Origin: Xanthobacteraceae bacterium
Lineage (GTDB): Bacteria > Pseudomonadota > Alphaproteobacteria > Rhizobiales > Xanthobacteraceae
Assembly (NCBI GenBank): GCA_024508855.1
Contig: JANINJ010000026.1
Location: 248,001-312,000 of the forward strand
Length of the DNA stretch: 64,000 nt
Direction: 5' to 3'
In this document: one piece after another, positions 27,981 through 37,542 of the stretch
How the letters are laid out: each line of letters starts with the position of its first letter
Numbering within the stretch: the first letter of the stretch is position 1
The notes under the pieces: generated by a model
Database searches by the model: none
Seen by the model: the letters and a program-made list of their open reading frames with translations, nothing else
Told to the model about the DNA's origin: nothing
Program-made: the position numbers and the translations under genes

Positions 27981-28655
27981 TCAGGCCGCGACGCCGTTCT
28001 CCAGCTTGGACAGATACGCGTTGTGCTTCCGCATGAAGGCGCGCAGCAGGTCGGGATACTCCGGACTGACTGCCGATTTCACCGACGGACGTGCGGCAAG
28101 CGCGGCGCGCCAGCGCGCGATCTTGGGCTTATTCGCGAGAATTCCGAAATCGCCAATCTTGTCGAACACGTCGAAATAGCGAAACGCCGGCGCGAACACC
28201 GCGTCGACCAGCGAGAATTTCTCGCCGTCGAACCAGGGCGCCGCGACGAGCCGCGTTTCAAGCCGCGCGAACCGCGCCTCTGACTGTTTCGCCTTGGCCT
28301 TGAACGTGGCTTCGTCGGTAGCAGTCTCGAGCCCCCAGATATCGCCCAGCACCGTCGAGCCGAATTCTACCCACGCCCGATGTTCGGCGCGCGTAAGCGG
28401 ATCGTGCGGATGTAGCGGATGCGGCTGGGTCTCCTCGAGATATTCGAGGATGACGGCGGATTCGAATACGACCCTGTCGCCGACCCTGAGCACCGGCACC
28501 TTGCCGAGCGGCGAAATCTTCAAGAACCAGTCAGGCTTGTTATCGAGATCGATATCGATCCGCTCGAACGGTACGCCCTTCTCGGTGAGAGAAATCACTG
28601 CGCGCTGCACGTAAGGGCAGAGCTTGTGGCTGATGAGCGTAAGTTTATCCGTCAT
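27981..28655 (-). CDS. glutathione S-transferase family protein
   Basis: The product is 224 residues from the ATG at 28655, with GAGAGGT just upstream. The thioredoxin-like domain starts LTLISHKLCPYVQRAVISLT, containing the CPYVQR motif of the omega/beta-like group with a catalytic Cys. LGKVPVLRVGDRVVFESAVI gives the cis-Pro and the glutathione-binding Glu-Ser pair. The helical C-terminal domain follows. Its start overlaps a 48-codon upstream ORF by four bases. A promoter with three palindromes precedes that ORF, so the pair is probably an inducible detoxification unit. Confidence 0.94.
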   Translation of the reverse strand: MTDKLTLISHKLCPYVQRAVISLTEKGVPFERIDIDLDNKPDWFLKISPLGKVPVLRVGDRVVFESAVILEYLEETQPHPLHPHDPLTRAEHRAWVEFGSTVLGDIWGLETATDEATFKAKAKQSEARFARLETRLVAAPWFDGEKFSLVDAVFAPAFRYFDVFDKIGDFGILANKPKIARWRAALAARPSVKSAVSPEYPDLLRAFMRKHNAYLSKLENGVAA

Positions 28656-28798
28656 TGCACCTCTCCCGCATCGCGGATGCGGCGGATCACTTTCGAGACC
28701 CGGCACCGCGTCACCCGGACAGCGCCGCGTGCACTGAGAAGCAACTGGGTAGCGAGGAAAACGGCATCACCGATCGGCATAGGATTCGTCCAAATCAT
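28652..28798 (-). CDS. small ORF of 48 codons upstream of and overlapping the GST gene
   Basis: On the minus strand an ATG at 28798 opens a 48-residue frame (MIWTNPMPIGDAVFLATQLL, then an Arg/Val-rich tail ending DAGEVQ). Its TGA overlaps the GST ATG in an ATGA junction, which is usual for coupled genes. An inner ATG at 28780 would give 42 residues. It begins right at the end of a repressor-type promoter. I do not recognise the protein: a short hydrophobic segment followed by a basic helix. It may be a leader peptide or a real small protein; coding status is not proven. Confidence 0.4.
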   Translation of the reverse strand: MIWTNPMPIGDAVFLATQLLLSARGAVRVTRCRVSKVIRRIRDAGEVQ

Positions 28799-28856
28799 GC
28801 ATCTGCATCAAACTACATGCAATCGCATGAATTAGTCAAGATCAATGCAAGTGCAT
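28797..28856 (-). promoter_or_regulatory. promoter with three TGCA-type palindromic operators
   Basis: Three palindromes occur in 60 bases: ATGCA-TC-TGCAT (28797-28808), CATGC-AATC-GCATG (28816-28829) and ATGCA-AG-TGCAT (28845-28856). On the minus strand a -35 TTGACT (28839-28834) and a -10-like TAGTTT (28815-28810) have an 18-base spacer filled by the middle palindrome. The first palindrome would lie at the transcription start. This is the layout of a promoter closed by a dimeric repressor of MarR or TetR type. The regulator is not in the window. Confidence 0.65.
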
Positions 28857-28869
28857 CAACCGGTCGTGA

Positions 28870-29973
28870 TCAGGGCCGGACCATCACCCCGCCGGTCATG
28901 GGCATCGGTACGCCGGTGGTCGCCGGATAGCTCAGCGGCAGTCCCTTGAGGCTTCGTGCTGCGAGGAATCCGAACGCCTGCGCCTCGATGGCATCTCCGG
29001 ACCAGCCGAGCGCATCACCACTCTCGACGGTGGCAGGTGCTAGACGTTCGCGCAGCATCCGCATCATCGTCAGATTGCGGGCGCCGCCGCCGACCACGAT
29101 CCAGTTGCGCGGCGGTTTCGGCAGCAGCGGCACGATGCGCGCGATGCTCGCAGCCGTGAAGGCGGTCAGCGTCGCAGCACCGTCTGCGGGCGCGATATCT
29201 GGCAACTTCAATGACGCGAAATCGTTGCGGTCGAGGGATTTTGGCGGCGGCAGCGAGAAGAACGGCAGTTGCAATCCACGCTGTATCCAGGCCTCATCGA
29301 CGGCACCCTGCTCGGCGAAACGGCCCTCGGAGTCGAAGCGCTGCTTGGTCGTACGCAGCATGAAGTCGTCCAGCAACGCGTTGCCGGGCCCGGTATCGCA
29401 GGCAATCAACGTATCGTCGCCATCGATATAGGTGATGTTGGAGACCCCGCCGATATTCACCAGTACGATCGGCCCTTCGCGCTCCAGCGACTGCGCCAGG
29501 GCCCGGTGATACACCGGCACAAACGGCGCGCCCTGCCCGCCGGAGGCAACATCGGCCGCGCGGAAATCGTACATCACCGGGATCCGGATTGCTCTGGCCA
29601 GAGCGGCGCCATCGCCGATCTGTACCGTCAGCCGTTGCGCCGGCCGGTGCAGAACAGTCTGTCCGTGGAACCCGACGATATCGATATCTTCCGGGGCAAT
29701 CCGATGCTGCGAGGTGAAGGCCGCCAGCGCCTCGGCGTGAGCGGCGGTGACGGTGCGCTCGGCCTCGCCCAGAATACCGGGTCGCGCGTCGCGCTGCGAC
29801 AATCCGGGCGCCTCGTCCAGGGCCCGCCGCAGGATGTCCCGCTCCTGTTCGGTATACGGCCGATAGCCTGAGGGGCCGAACGCCGCGACCCGGCTGCCGT
29901 CGGTTTCGATCAACGCCACATCCACCCCGTCGAGCGAGGTGCCGCTCATCATCCCGATCGTTTTCAACATCAT
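28870..29973 (-). CDS. anmK: anhydro-N-acetylmuramic acid kinase
   Basis: The product is 367 residues from the ATG at 29973 (a second ATG follows directly). It opens [20 protein letters not shown], the AnmK signature. [21 protein letters not shown] and [15 protein letters not shown] follow, along with the catalytic Asp region. The enzyme phosphorylates and opens anhydroMurNAc recovered from cell-wall turnover, giving MurNAc-6-phosphate. It is divergent from tyrS, as in many alphaproteobacteria. Confidence 0.96.
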   Translation of the reverse strand: MMLKTIGMMSGTSLDGVDVALIETDGSRVAAFGPSGYRPYTEQERDILRRALDEAPGLSQRDARPGILGEAERTVTAAHAEALAAFTSQHRIAPEDIDIVGFHGQTVLHRPAQRLTVQIGDGAALARAIRIPVMYDFRAADVASGGQGAPFVPVYHRALAQSLEREGPIVLVNIGGVSNITYIDGDDTLIACDTGPGNALLDDFMLRTTKQRFDSEGRFAEQGAVDEAWIQRGLQLPFFSLPPPKSLDRNDFASLKLPDIAPADGAATLTAFTAASIARIVPLLPKPPRNWIVVGGGARNLTMMRMLRERLAPATVESGDALGWSGDAIEAQAFGFLAARSLKGLPLSYPATTGVPMPMTGGVMVRP

Positions 29974-30117
29974 GGGTACGCCACCTTCGGAGAACTCGCG
30001 CCGGACGAGCAACTTGTGCCGCGGGGCTGCATCTTATAATGCCACAGGGCCAGCGCCACGGCAGCCCGGATCGGGCAGCCTCTCGGCTCATGGCAACAAT
30101 GCCAAAGAAGAATGATC

Positions 30118-30147
30118 AGAGTCTTAGAGCCAAGAGTCCTAGAGCCA
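30118..30147 (+). repeat. tandem 15-base duplication at the tyrS start
   Basis: AGAGTCTTAGAGCCA (30118-30132) is followed directly by AGAGTCCTAGAGCCA (30133-30147), identical in 14 of 15 bases. The last A is the first base of the tyrS ATG. Being 15 bases, it keeps frame with earlier in-frame ATGs at 30090 and 30099. It may shape the translation start region. Confidence 0.8.
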
Positions 30148-31397
30148 TGACAGCATTCAAGTCCGATTTTCTGCGCGTGCTGCAGGAGCGCGGCTTCATT
30201 CACCAGGTTTCCGATGCCGAGGGCCTGGATGCGCTCGCCGCGAAGGGCGAGGCGATCGCCTATGTCGGCTATGATTGCACGGCTCCGTCGCTGCACATCG
30301 GCCATCTGCTGTCGATCATGATGCTGCACTGGTTCCAGAAGACCGGCAACAAGCCGATTGCGCTGATGGGCGGCGGCACCACGCGGGTCGGTGATCCATC
30401 CGGCCGCGACGAGACCCGCAAGCTCCTGACCTACGAGCAGATCGACGCCAACAAGGAATCGATCAAGGGCACGTTCTCGAAATTCATCCGCTTCGGCGAC
30501 GGCAAGACCGACGCCGTAATGGCCGACAATGCCGAATGGCTGGCCAAGCTGAACTACATCGAAATGCTGCGCGACGTCGGACGTCACTTCTCGATCAATC
30601 GCATGCTGACCATGGACTCAGTGCGCATGCGGCTCGAGCGCGAGCAGGAACTGTCGTTCATCGAATTCAATTACATGATCCTGCAGTCCTACGATTACGT
30701 CGAACTGGCGCGACGCTACGGCTGCAATCTGCAGATGGGCGGCTCCGACCAGTGGGGCAATATCGTCAACGGCATCGATCTCGGCCGCCGCATGGGCACG
30801 CACCAGCTCTACGCACTCACCTGTCCGCTCCTGACCACGGCATCCGGCGCCAAGATGGGCAAGACCGCGGCCGGCGCGGTCTGGCTCAATGCCGATTTGC
30901 TGAGCCCGTACGACTACTGGCAATACTGGCGCAATACCGAGGACGCCGACGTCGCGCGTTTCCTCAAGCTGTTCACACTGCTGCCGCTCGACGAGGTTGC
31001 TCGCCTCAGTGCGCTGCAGGGCCAGGAGATCAATGAGGCGAAGAAGGTTCTTGCCACCGAGGCCACGGCGCTGATCCATGGCCGCGACAACGCGGTCGCG
31101 GCCTCGGAAACCGCACGGAAGACCTTCGAAGAAGGCGCCATCGCCAGCGATCTTCCGACGGTGGAAATTCCACAGACGGAATTGGCCAGCCTCGGCGTCG
31201 TTGCCGCATTCGTCCGGGCCGGTCTTGTCGCCTCGAACGGCGAAGCGCGGCGCCAGATCAAGGGCGGCGGCCTGCGCGTCAACGACACCGTCGTCACCGA
31301 CGACAAGCAGATGCTCACCTCTGCCGATCTCACGCAGAACGGGGCGATCAAGCTGTCGCTGGGCAAGAAGCGGCACGTGCTGCTGAAGGGCGCATAG
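30147..31397 (+). CDS. tyrS: tyrosine--tRNA ligase
   Basis: The product is 416 residues from the ATG at 30147 ([20 protein letters not shown]), the usual length for TyrRS type 1. Earlier in-frame ATGs at 30090 and 30099 would add up to 19 residues; none of the starts has a strong ribosome site. HIGH is present in [12 protein letters not shown], and the KMSKS loop is the variant KMGKT in [15 protein letters not shown]. The last 65 residues form an S4 RNA-binding domain ([20 protein letters not shown]). The enzyme charges tRNA-Tyr. Confidence 0.96.
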   Translation: MTAFKSDFLRVLQERGFIHQVSDAEGLDALAAKGEAIAYVGYDCTAPSLHIGHLLSIMMLHWFQKTGNKPIALMGGGTTRVGDPSGRDETRKLLTYEQIDANKESIKGTFSKFIRFGDGKTDAVMADNAEWLAKLNYIEMLRDVGRHFSINRMLTMDSVRMRLEREQELSFIEFNYMILQSYDYVELARRYGCNLQMGGSDQWGNIVNGIDLGRRMGTHQLYALTCPLLTTASGAKMGKTAAGAVWLNADLLSPYDYWQYWRNTEDADVARFLKLFTLLPLDEVARLSALQGQEINEAKKVLATEATALIHGRDNAVAASETARKTFEEGAIASDLPTVEIPQTELASLGVVAAFVRAGLVASNGEARRQIKGGGLRVNDTVVTDDKQMLTSADLTQNGAIKLSLGKKRHVLLKGA

Positions 31398-31453
31398 GCC
31401 TATTCGCAGAACGCGGTTGTGCTTCGCTGGAGAAATGCGCTCCATGCGAAGCG

Positions 31454-32701
31454 ATGGCAGTTGAATCCACATTTTCCGAATCCGGATCCAGGTCCTTATG
31501 GCCTGGCCGCACGGCGTTGCTGGTTCTCGCGCTGTGTTTCGTGCTGGCACTAATCGGCCGTGGGCTGGGCGAAGCGTTCACCGTCTTCCTGTTGCCGATC
31601 TCGGAGACATTCGGCTGGGCGCGCGCCGACGTCGTGTCGATCTATTCGCTGGCATCGCTGTCGATGGGGCTGGCGTCGCCATTCGTCGGGCGGCTGTTCG
31701 ATCTCTCCGGACCGCGGATCGTCTACGCACTCGGGTTGCTGCTGCTCGGTGCCGGATTGTCGCTGGCAGCCTTCGCCGACAAACTGTGGCAGCTGCAGCT
31801 TTGTGTGGGCTTTGCTGCCGGGCTCGGGACCTCCTGCCTCGGCAACGTCACCAGTTCGTTGCTGCTCGGCCGATGGTTCGGCGACAGGCTCCCGGCAGCC
31901 ATGGCCGTGGTCTATTCCGCGACCGGCGCCGGTGTATTGACCCTGCTGCCGACATCGCAAGTCATGATCGACCATTTCGGCTGGCGCGGTGCGTATCACC
32001 TGACCGGCGGCGTGCTGCTTCTCCTCATCGTGCCGCTGGTGTTGCTGCCGTGGCGGCATATCGCAAAGGACACTGTGCGGTCGTCATCGACGTCATCGCC
32101 GACCTTGGAGGATGAAGGGCTCACACTGTTGCGGGCGCTTCGGCACCAGGCGTTCTGGGCGCTGTTCAGCACGTTCTTCTTCACGGCCATCGGCATGTAT
32201 GCGATTGCCGTGCAGGTGGTGGCGTATCTTGTCGAAGTAGGCTTCCCGCCGCTGCAGGCGGCGACGGCGTGGGGCCTAAGCGGCGTCGTGCTGGTGATCG
32301 GAATGCTGACCGTGAGCTGGCTCGATACCCTGATCGGCCGGCGCCGGGCGATCCTGTTCAGCTACGGGCTGACCACTATCGGCATCGGGTTCCTGTGGCT
32401 GCTGCACCGTTATCCGAATCTGTGGCTGCTCGGCGGCTTCCTGCTGTGCTTCGGCAGCACCATCGGCTCGCGTGGCCCCCTCATCACCGCTGCGGCGATC
32501 AACATCTTTCGCGGCAAACGGGTCGGCACCATCTTCGGCACGATCTCGATCGGAAGCGGCTTAGGTTCGGCGCTCGGTTCACTGACCGGCGGCTTCATCC
32601 ACGACTGGAGCCACAGCTATGATCTCGTCATCCTGTTCGCGCTGGTGAACGTGTTGCTGGGAATGATCCCGTTCCTGACCGTGCGAGCGCTGCGCGAATA
32701 G
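31454..32701 (+). CDS. major facilitator superfamily transporter
   Basis: The product is 415 residues with about 12 membrane helices in two sixfold halves. The first-half motif between helices 2 and 3 appears as SPFVGRLFDLSGPRIVYALG. The second half begins near residue 225 (QAFWALFSTFFFTAIGMYAI). It resembles monocarboxylate/oxalate-formate antiporter-like members in length and loop pattern. The substrate is unknown. It follows tyrS after 56 bases on the same strand and may be cotranscribed. Confidence 0.9.
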   Translation: MAVESTFSESGSRSLWPGRTALLVLALCFVLALIGRGLGEAFTVFLLPISETFGWARADVVSIYSLASLSMGLASPFVGRLFDLSGPRIVYALGLLLLGAGLSLAAFADKLWQLQLCVGFAAGLGTSCLGNVTSSLLLGRWFGDRLPAAMAVVYSATGAGVLTLLPTSQVMIDHFGWRGAYHLTGGVLLLLIVPLVLLPWRHIAKDTVRSSSTSSPTLEDEGLTLLRALRHQAFWALFSTFFFTAIGMYAIAVQVVAYLVEVGFPPLQAATAWGLSGVVLVIGMLTVSWLDTLIGRRRAILFSYGLTTIGIGFLWLLHRYPNLWLLGGFLLCFGSTIGSRGPLITAAAINIFRGKRVGTIFGTISIGSGLGSALGSLTGGFIHDWSHSYDLVILFALVNVLLGMIPFLTVRALRE

Positions 32702-32727
32702 CCTGCTCGCCGGATTCATCATTCGCG

Positions 32728-35700
32728 CTAGTTGTTCGGCGAAGATGGAAGCTCGACGCCGTTATATTGTTTGCCGGTGTTGAACTCGAAGATCTTGCGC
32801 AGCACGCCGGGGGCCATCGCCGAAATAGGATTGACGCGCAGCACCGGTGCACCGGGCGTACCGACGACCTCATACGTCACACCGATCAGACCTTCGTTGC
32901 TGCCGCCGCCGAGGAACAGTCCGACAATCGGAATCTGCCCGAACATATTGTTGAGCCCGTACATCGGCACGAAGGTGCCGCTCATGCGAACCTTGTTTCC
33001 GGGATAATCGATATCGCCCTCGATTGTCGCGCCGATAGTCGGGCCTTTGACGACGCCCTCGCGGATCGACAATTTGCCGCTCTTGCGGGTGAATTCCGCC
33101 CGCAGCCGCGAGAATGCAATACCGGACCGTGTGCCCCCCGGGCCACCAGCCGCGACGCGATCGAGCGCAGCCTCGCCCTTGATCGCGAAGTCGCGGACGT
33201 TCACAAGTCCCTCCTTCGCGCGCGGCTCGGCGGTGGGCGGATCCATCGCCAGCGCGAGTTGGCCGCCGACCATCTTGGCGTAGGTGTCGGTGAAGCGGAA
33301 AAATGCACCGGCGTCGTTGGTCTCGAGATAGACAACTTCGCGCCCCTGGTTACGGCCGCGCATATCGCCGGTCAGCGGAGTGTCGCGCCCAAGTTTGCCG
33401 TTGAGCGTGAAGCTGCGGATCGAGCCGTTGCGACGCGACAGTTTAAGGTCGACGCCACGCACGGCTTCGCCGTAATAACCGGCGACCGCGCCGAGCTTGA
33501 GGTCGACGTCGAAATCCATGCTCTTGGATTTGCTCTTCGGGTCGCTCTCTTTCCCCGACATCGCGGACTTGATAAAGCCGCGACCGTCGAAGACGTCGCC
33601 GCGCATCACGACCTTGACGACCCCATCATTGCTGCGCTCCGCCCGCAGCGACGCCTTGTCGCCCTCGGATGGCGCATAGGTCGGGAAGTAGGCGTTCAGC
33701 AGATCGCCGTCCTGATCGACTTCAAGCGACCCCTTGATCAGCGTGCCGCCCCCATCGATGACGATATCGTCGAGACGCGTCGATTGCGGCTTCTGCGTCA
33801 CGTTGAATGTCATGTGCCCCGATTTTCCCGGCAGCTTGATCCAGCCGGGCAACAGGTTATCGACCTTCAGCGCGGTGAGGTCGGCATCGACGCCGAGACG
33901 GCGATCCTGTTCGTTCGCACCGATCTTGCCGGTCACCTTGACGGGAATGGACCCAGTGATGGCGGAGCCGAGATCGAAGCCGAGCCGAGCGCGGCTCGCG
34001 TCATCGAGCGTCGCCTGCAATTTGACGTCGGCATCGCCGTCGGTCTGTTTGCGGTAATCCAGCGACGCAGGCTGACCGTTGATCTTCACATCGCCCTTGA
34101 CCTGATAGCCCTGGTTGGTCGCAACGATCTTCAGCGCGTTGGCTTCAAGCTTCTGGTTCATCACCAGCCGGTCCGCGGAGAAACCGGAAAGGTCAGCGGT
34201 GACGGCATAAGTCGTATCGGCCTTGGTCAGTTCGCGCTTGATCGGCAATCCCAACGAGACCTGCGCGCTGACGTTTCCCTTGCTGGTGTTTGGATCGATC
34301 GGCGTGCTGTTGAAATCGCTCAGACGATCGGACGTCAGCAATTCCGCCGCAGCCGGAACGCTTCCTTCGATCTTGAATTTGACGCGGGCGGGCGAAGGTT
34401 TAGGCGCCATGTCAGGCACCTCGAACACGACATCCGAAATATTGAGTTTCCGTCCGCTGGACGTATCGGCCGCCGCTTGTCCGATGGTCACGGTGGCGGT
34501 GCGCCCGGTCACGCGCGCGCGCAGATCGGCGTCGCGGATCGATGGCATTCCGTCGACGGGATGGAGACCGACCTTGTTGGCGACGATATTGACCGACAGG
34601 CCGTCATCCGGAATCGGAGGGCCACGCCGCGACAGATTGTGGATCGGTGAGTTCACGCCGATATCGATGCGCTGCAAGGCACCGCGCTCGATCCGTTCGG
34701 TGACCCACTCGCGCACCTCGGGAACGATCAGCACCGGCCACATCCGTTTGAGCGCCGTCGCCGACATCGGCGTGCCGGCAAATCCCAACGTCAGCCGCGG
34801 CTCGGCCGCATAGTCGATGCTGCCGGTTCCGGCGACGCCGATCTCTCCGTTGCTGATGTTGGCCTGCGTCAGCAACACCTTGCGATGTTCGGTATCGAAG
34901 CGAATGCCGATCGATATCTGATTGAAAATCAGCGGGGGCTCGTTGTTGACCCCGGCCAGCACGATGGTGCCACCACTGAAGCCAAGTTGCCAGTCCGGTA
35001 CCATGCCATTGGGCGGCTCGAGATGGGCCAGCAACGTTACGCGATTGGGGCCGGAAACCACTTTGAAAGGCGCCAGCAGAACGCGCCGGCCGGCGTCCCA
35101 CTCGACATTGATTTCCGCCTGATCGATCCCCATCGGATAGTCCGGGGTGTCGTTATCGGTGATGGTTCCTTTTCCGACGTCGATCTTGCCGCGAAGGAAC
35201 GTCGGCAAACCGTCTCGTCCCAACTCACCCTTGATTTCACCGGTCAGCGGAAGATCGGCGCTGTAGGTCAAATCCTTCACGCGCAATGCAAGCAGGATGT
35301 TCTTGGTCGAGACCTTGTTGGCACGGAAGTCGACGGACCGGACGCCGTTCTGCGGCGCGCCGACCTGAACCCGAACCGACCAGGCGTGGGCGCCCTCCTC
35401 GCCGAGGCTGAAGACCACGCCACCGCCGCTCGGGCGGCGAAGGCTCAGGCTGATGTTCTGGAATGTCGAACGATTACCGCGCTGCTCGTCGTCGACGATA
35501 AGGCTGCCGTTCTTCAAACCGATTTCGTTGAGGTTCTGACCGTCAAGCCCATTCAGGCTCAAGCTGTCCAGCCAGTCGAGGCCGGCGAGCAATCCGCTGG
35601 TGACATCGGGTGAAGCAGCCGTGGAATTGGGAGACGTCGACGGCGTCGCATCACGATCGGGCGTCGTGACAGGGATTTGACCAGGCGGTGTTGTGGGCGA

Positions 35701-36342
35701 CCGTGCCGATGCGACGCCGGTTGCGATCGGCCTGGCGTTGTCACCTGTCGAAACCGTGACCTGTCCATCGGGCGTAATCCGAACCGCAAGAACGGCATCG
35801 ACGAGGTTGAGGCTTTCGGCACGCAGTTTCCCCGTCAACAGCGCCATGCCGGAGAGGCGCACCTCCGCCTTCGGTGCGCTGGCGATAACGGTGTGGTCCT
35901 GATCGCGCACGACGATGTCGCGGATTCTCACCGCGATCCGAATTCGACCAGTACGCTCGATCTGGGTGCCGCCAACTTCGACGGTATTGCCCTGCCCGAC
36001 ATTGTCCTCGATCGCAGCCGCCAACCAGGGCGTCGCCATATCGAGGTTGATCGGACCCGCGCCAAGGCGCAGCCACAGGCCGCCAAATCCTGCGGCGCAG
36101 ATGATGAACAAGACCCCTACGACAACAAGCAGTCGTCGGAGCCAGCGTTCGCTGGAAAGCCATTGCCGAATCGAATCGAGCCGGTCCCCCAACTCGTGCC
36201 AGCCGGAACTGGAACGCGACAGCAGACGGTGTGCACGGCGACGCGTGGCCTCATCATGCTGATCCCAGTCAACATCGTCCCACTGCGACAATTGATCGTC
36301 GGCACGCGAATTTAGCGCCGGGGGCGACTTTTTCCTTGCCAT
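32728..36342 (-). CDS. YhdP/AsmA-like protein (DUF3971 family), inner-membrane anchored
   Basis: The product is 1204 residues if started at the ATG at 36342 (MARKKSPPALNSRADDQLSQ). An alternative ATG at 36429 with AAGGA upstream would add 29. A single membrane helix (LRRLLVVVGVLFIICAAGFG) lies near residue 75, after an acidic/basic cytoplasmic head. The long periplasmic part is repetitive beta strand, as in the AsmA-like phospholipid-transport proteins YhdP and TamB. An Asp/Pro/Thr/Ser-rich linker lies around residue 210-240. The C-terminus (LIGVTYEVVGTPGAPVLRVN) is the typical AsmA-like end block. Role in lipid transport to the outer membrane is inferred from the family. Confidence 0.88.
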   Translation of the reverse strand: MARKKSPPALNSRADDQLSQWDDVDWDQHDEATRRRAHRLLSRSSSGWHELGDRLDSIRQWLSSERWLRRLLVVVGVLFIICAAGFGGLWLRLGAGPINLDMATPWLAAAIEDNVGQGNTVEVGGTQIERTGRIRIAVRIRDIVVRDQDHTVIASAPKAEVRLSGMALLTGKLRAESLNLVDAVLAVRITPDGQVTVSTGDNARPIATGVASARSPTTPPGQIPVTTPDRDATPSTSPNSTAASPDVTSGLLAGLDWLDSLSLNGLDGQNLNEIGLKNGSLIVDDEQRGNRSTFQNISLSLRRPSGGGVVFSLGEEGAHAWSVRVQVGAPQNGVRSVDFRANKVSTKNILLALRVKDLTYSADLPLTGEIKGELGRDGLPTFLRGKIDVGKGTITDNDTPDYPMGIDQAEINVEWDAGRRVLLAPFKVVSGPNRVTLLAHLEPPNGMVPDWQLGFSGGTIVLAGVNNEPPLIFNQISIGIRFDTEHRKVLLTQANISNGEIGVAGTGSIDYAAEPRLTLGFAGTPMSATALKRMWPVLIVPEVREWVTERIERGALQRIDIGVNSPIHNLSRRGPPIPDDGLSVNIVANKVGLHPVDGMPSIRDADLRARVTGRTATVTIGQAAADTSSGRKLNISDVVFEVPDMAPKPSPARVKFKIEGSVPAAAELLTSDRLSDFNSTPIDPNTSKGNVSAQVSLGLPIKRELTKADTTYAVTADLSGFSADRLVMNQKLEANALKIVATNQGYQVKGDVKINGQPASLDYRKQTDGDADVKLQATLDDASRARLGFDLGSAITGSIPVKVTGKIGANEQDRRLGVDADLTALKVDNLLPGWIKLPGKSGHMTFNVTQKPQSTRLDDIVIDGGGTLIKGSLEVDQDGDLLNAYFPTYAPSEGDKASLRAERSNDGVVKVVMRGDVFDGRGFIKSAMSGKESDPKSKSKSMDFDVDLKLGAVAGYYGEAVRGVDLKLSRRNGSIRSFTLNGKLGRDTPLTGDMRGRNQGREVVYLETNDAGAFFRFTDTYAKMVGGQLALAMDPPTAEPRAKEGLVNVRDFAIKGEAALDRVAAGGPGGTRSGIAFSRLRAEFTRKSGKLSIREGVVKGPTIGATIEGDIDYPGNKVRMSGTFVPMYGLNNMFGQIPIVGLFLGGGSNEGLIGVTYEVVGTPGAPVLRVNPISAMAPGVLRKIFEFNTGKQYNGVELPSSPNN

Positions 36343-36633
36343 TGCCTCTCGGTGTTGGCGCTGCTGATGGGATTGGTCGCCGACGGGCGTTCGCGCGGAC
36401 AGGCGTGACGAACGCTGTTGTGGCGGCATTGCTGCCAATCCTTGGTTCGAACGGTTACTTTTCACCCACCCCGTGGCAGGCACACAAGAAGCAAGGGACG
36501 ATCCGGCGAATCCCCTGTAACCATAGCCCGGGGTTAGACGATTTGCCCAGCGGCGCCGGCTCAATTCTTGCGAGCCGGGGCACTTGCTGCCTAGATGATT
36601 ATTGATCTGTCGAAAGCGACGAAAGGAAGGCGT

Positions 36634-37452
36634 ATGTCTAAGAAAACGCGCAAGAAATCCTCTAAATCAACGCCCAAGAAGGCTGCGCGCCCCGCCTCGA
36701 AGACAGCAGCCAAAACGTCCGCGAAGAAATCCGTGGCCAAGAAAGTCGCAGCGAAGCGACCTCCTGCCCGCAAGGCAGCCGCGCCGAAACCGACAAAAGC
36801 GAAAGCCGCGAAAGCCAAGGCGCCGAAGTCAGCCCGCGCGCCTGCTCGCTCAGTCGCTTCGCCCAAGGCCAAACCCGTCGCAAAACCGGCGGTCGAGCCG
36901 ATAATCAAGGCCGCAGCCAGACCGGCGCCCACGGCACCGACGGCCCGCGTCAGCAACAATGCAGATCACAGCACGATTCGCGGAACGCAAATCCTGGCCG
37001 AAGGGTCGAAGGTCCCTGCATTTGAACTGCCACGCGACGGGGGCGAGCGAATCTCGCTGGCCCCGAATGCCGGACGTAGCCTCGTCGTCTTCTTCTATCC
37101 GCGAGCCGACACCCCCGGCTGCACCAAGGAAGCGATGGATTTCTCGCGGCTGGCTGCGGATTTTGCCGCCGCCGATACCGATGTCGTCGGCGTTTCGGCC
37201 GACCCGCTGAAGGCGCAGGAGGCCTTTCGCGACAAGCACGAACTGAAGGTTCCCCTGCTCTCGGACGAGCCGCACGACATTCTGGAAGCGTTCGGCGTAT
37301 GGGGTGAAAAATCGATGTATGGCAGGACCTTCCTTGGAATTCTTCGCACAACGGTTCTGATCGGTTCGGATCGAAAAATTCTCAAGATCTGGCATAACGT
37401 CAAGGTCGACGGTCATGCCGACGAGGTACTCGCATACGTCAAAACTCTGTAG
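36634..37452 (+). CDS. bcp: thiol peroxidase (Bcp/PrxQ family) with histone-like Lys/Ala/Pro tail
   Basis: The product is 272 residues from the ATG at 36634, preceded by AAAGGAAGG. Residues 1 to about 105 are a low-complexity tail of Lys, Ala, Pro, Ser and Arg (MSKKTRKKSSKSTPKKAARP and similar repeats), like histone H1 tails and AlgP. The peroxiredoxin domain runs from about residue 117. Its peroxidatic Cys163 is in FFYPRADTPGCTKEAMDF. The resolving Cys found five positions later in E. coli Bcp is absent (Met here), so it should act as a 1-Cys enzyme or use another partner. The tail suggests binding to DNA or another polyanion. Confidence 0.92.
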   Translation: MSKKTRKKSSKSTPKKAARPASKTAAKTSAKKSVAKKVAAKRPPARKAAAPKPTKAKAAKAKAPKSARAPARSVASPKAKPVAKPAVEPIIKAAARPAPTAPTARVSNNADHSTIRGTQILAEGSKVPAFELPRDGGERISLAPNAGRSLVVFFYPRADTPGCTKEAMDFSRLAADFAAADTDVVGVSADPLKAQEAFRDKHELKVPLLSDEPHDILEAFGVWGEKSMYGRTFLGILRTTVLIGSDRKILKIWHNVKVDGHADEVLAYVKTL

Positions 37453-37542
37453 TTTCATTCTCCGAAAATTAACCATGACAAGGTCAAATCGTCTGCAGTT
37501 TTGAGCCGAACCGGATCTGTTCCCGGCGGTGCAGGAGTGCTG

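Noticed and set aside
32767-34650. 627-codon plus-strand open frame opposite the YhdP/AsmA-like gene
   Set aside because: It is a GC-rich antisense shadow: no family motif, His/Arg/Asp-rich composition and no ribosome site, while the minus strand gives a coherent membrane-anchored AsmA-like protein.
37466-37480. TTAACCAT before the M23 peptidase gene as a CtrA site
   Set aside because: Only one half-site is present; no second TTAA at the right spacing.
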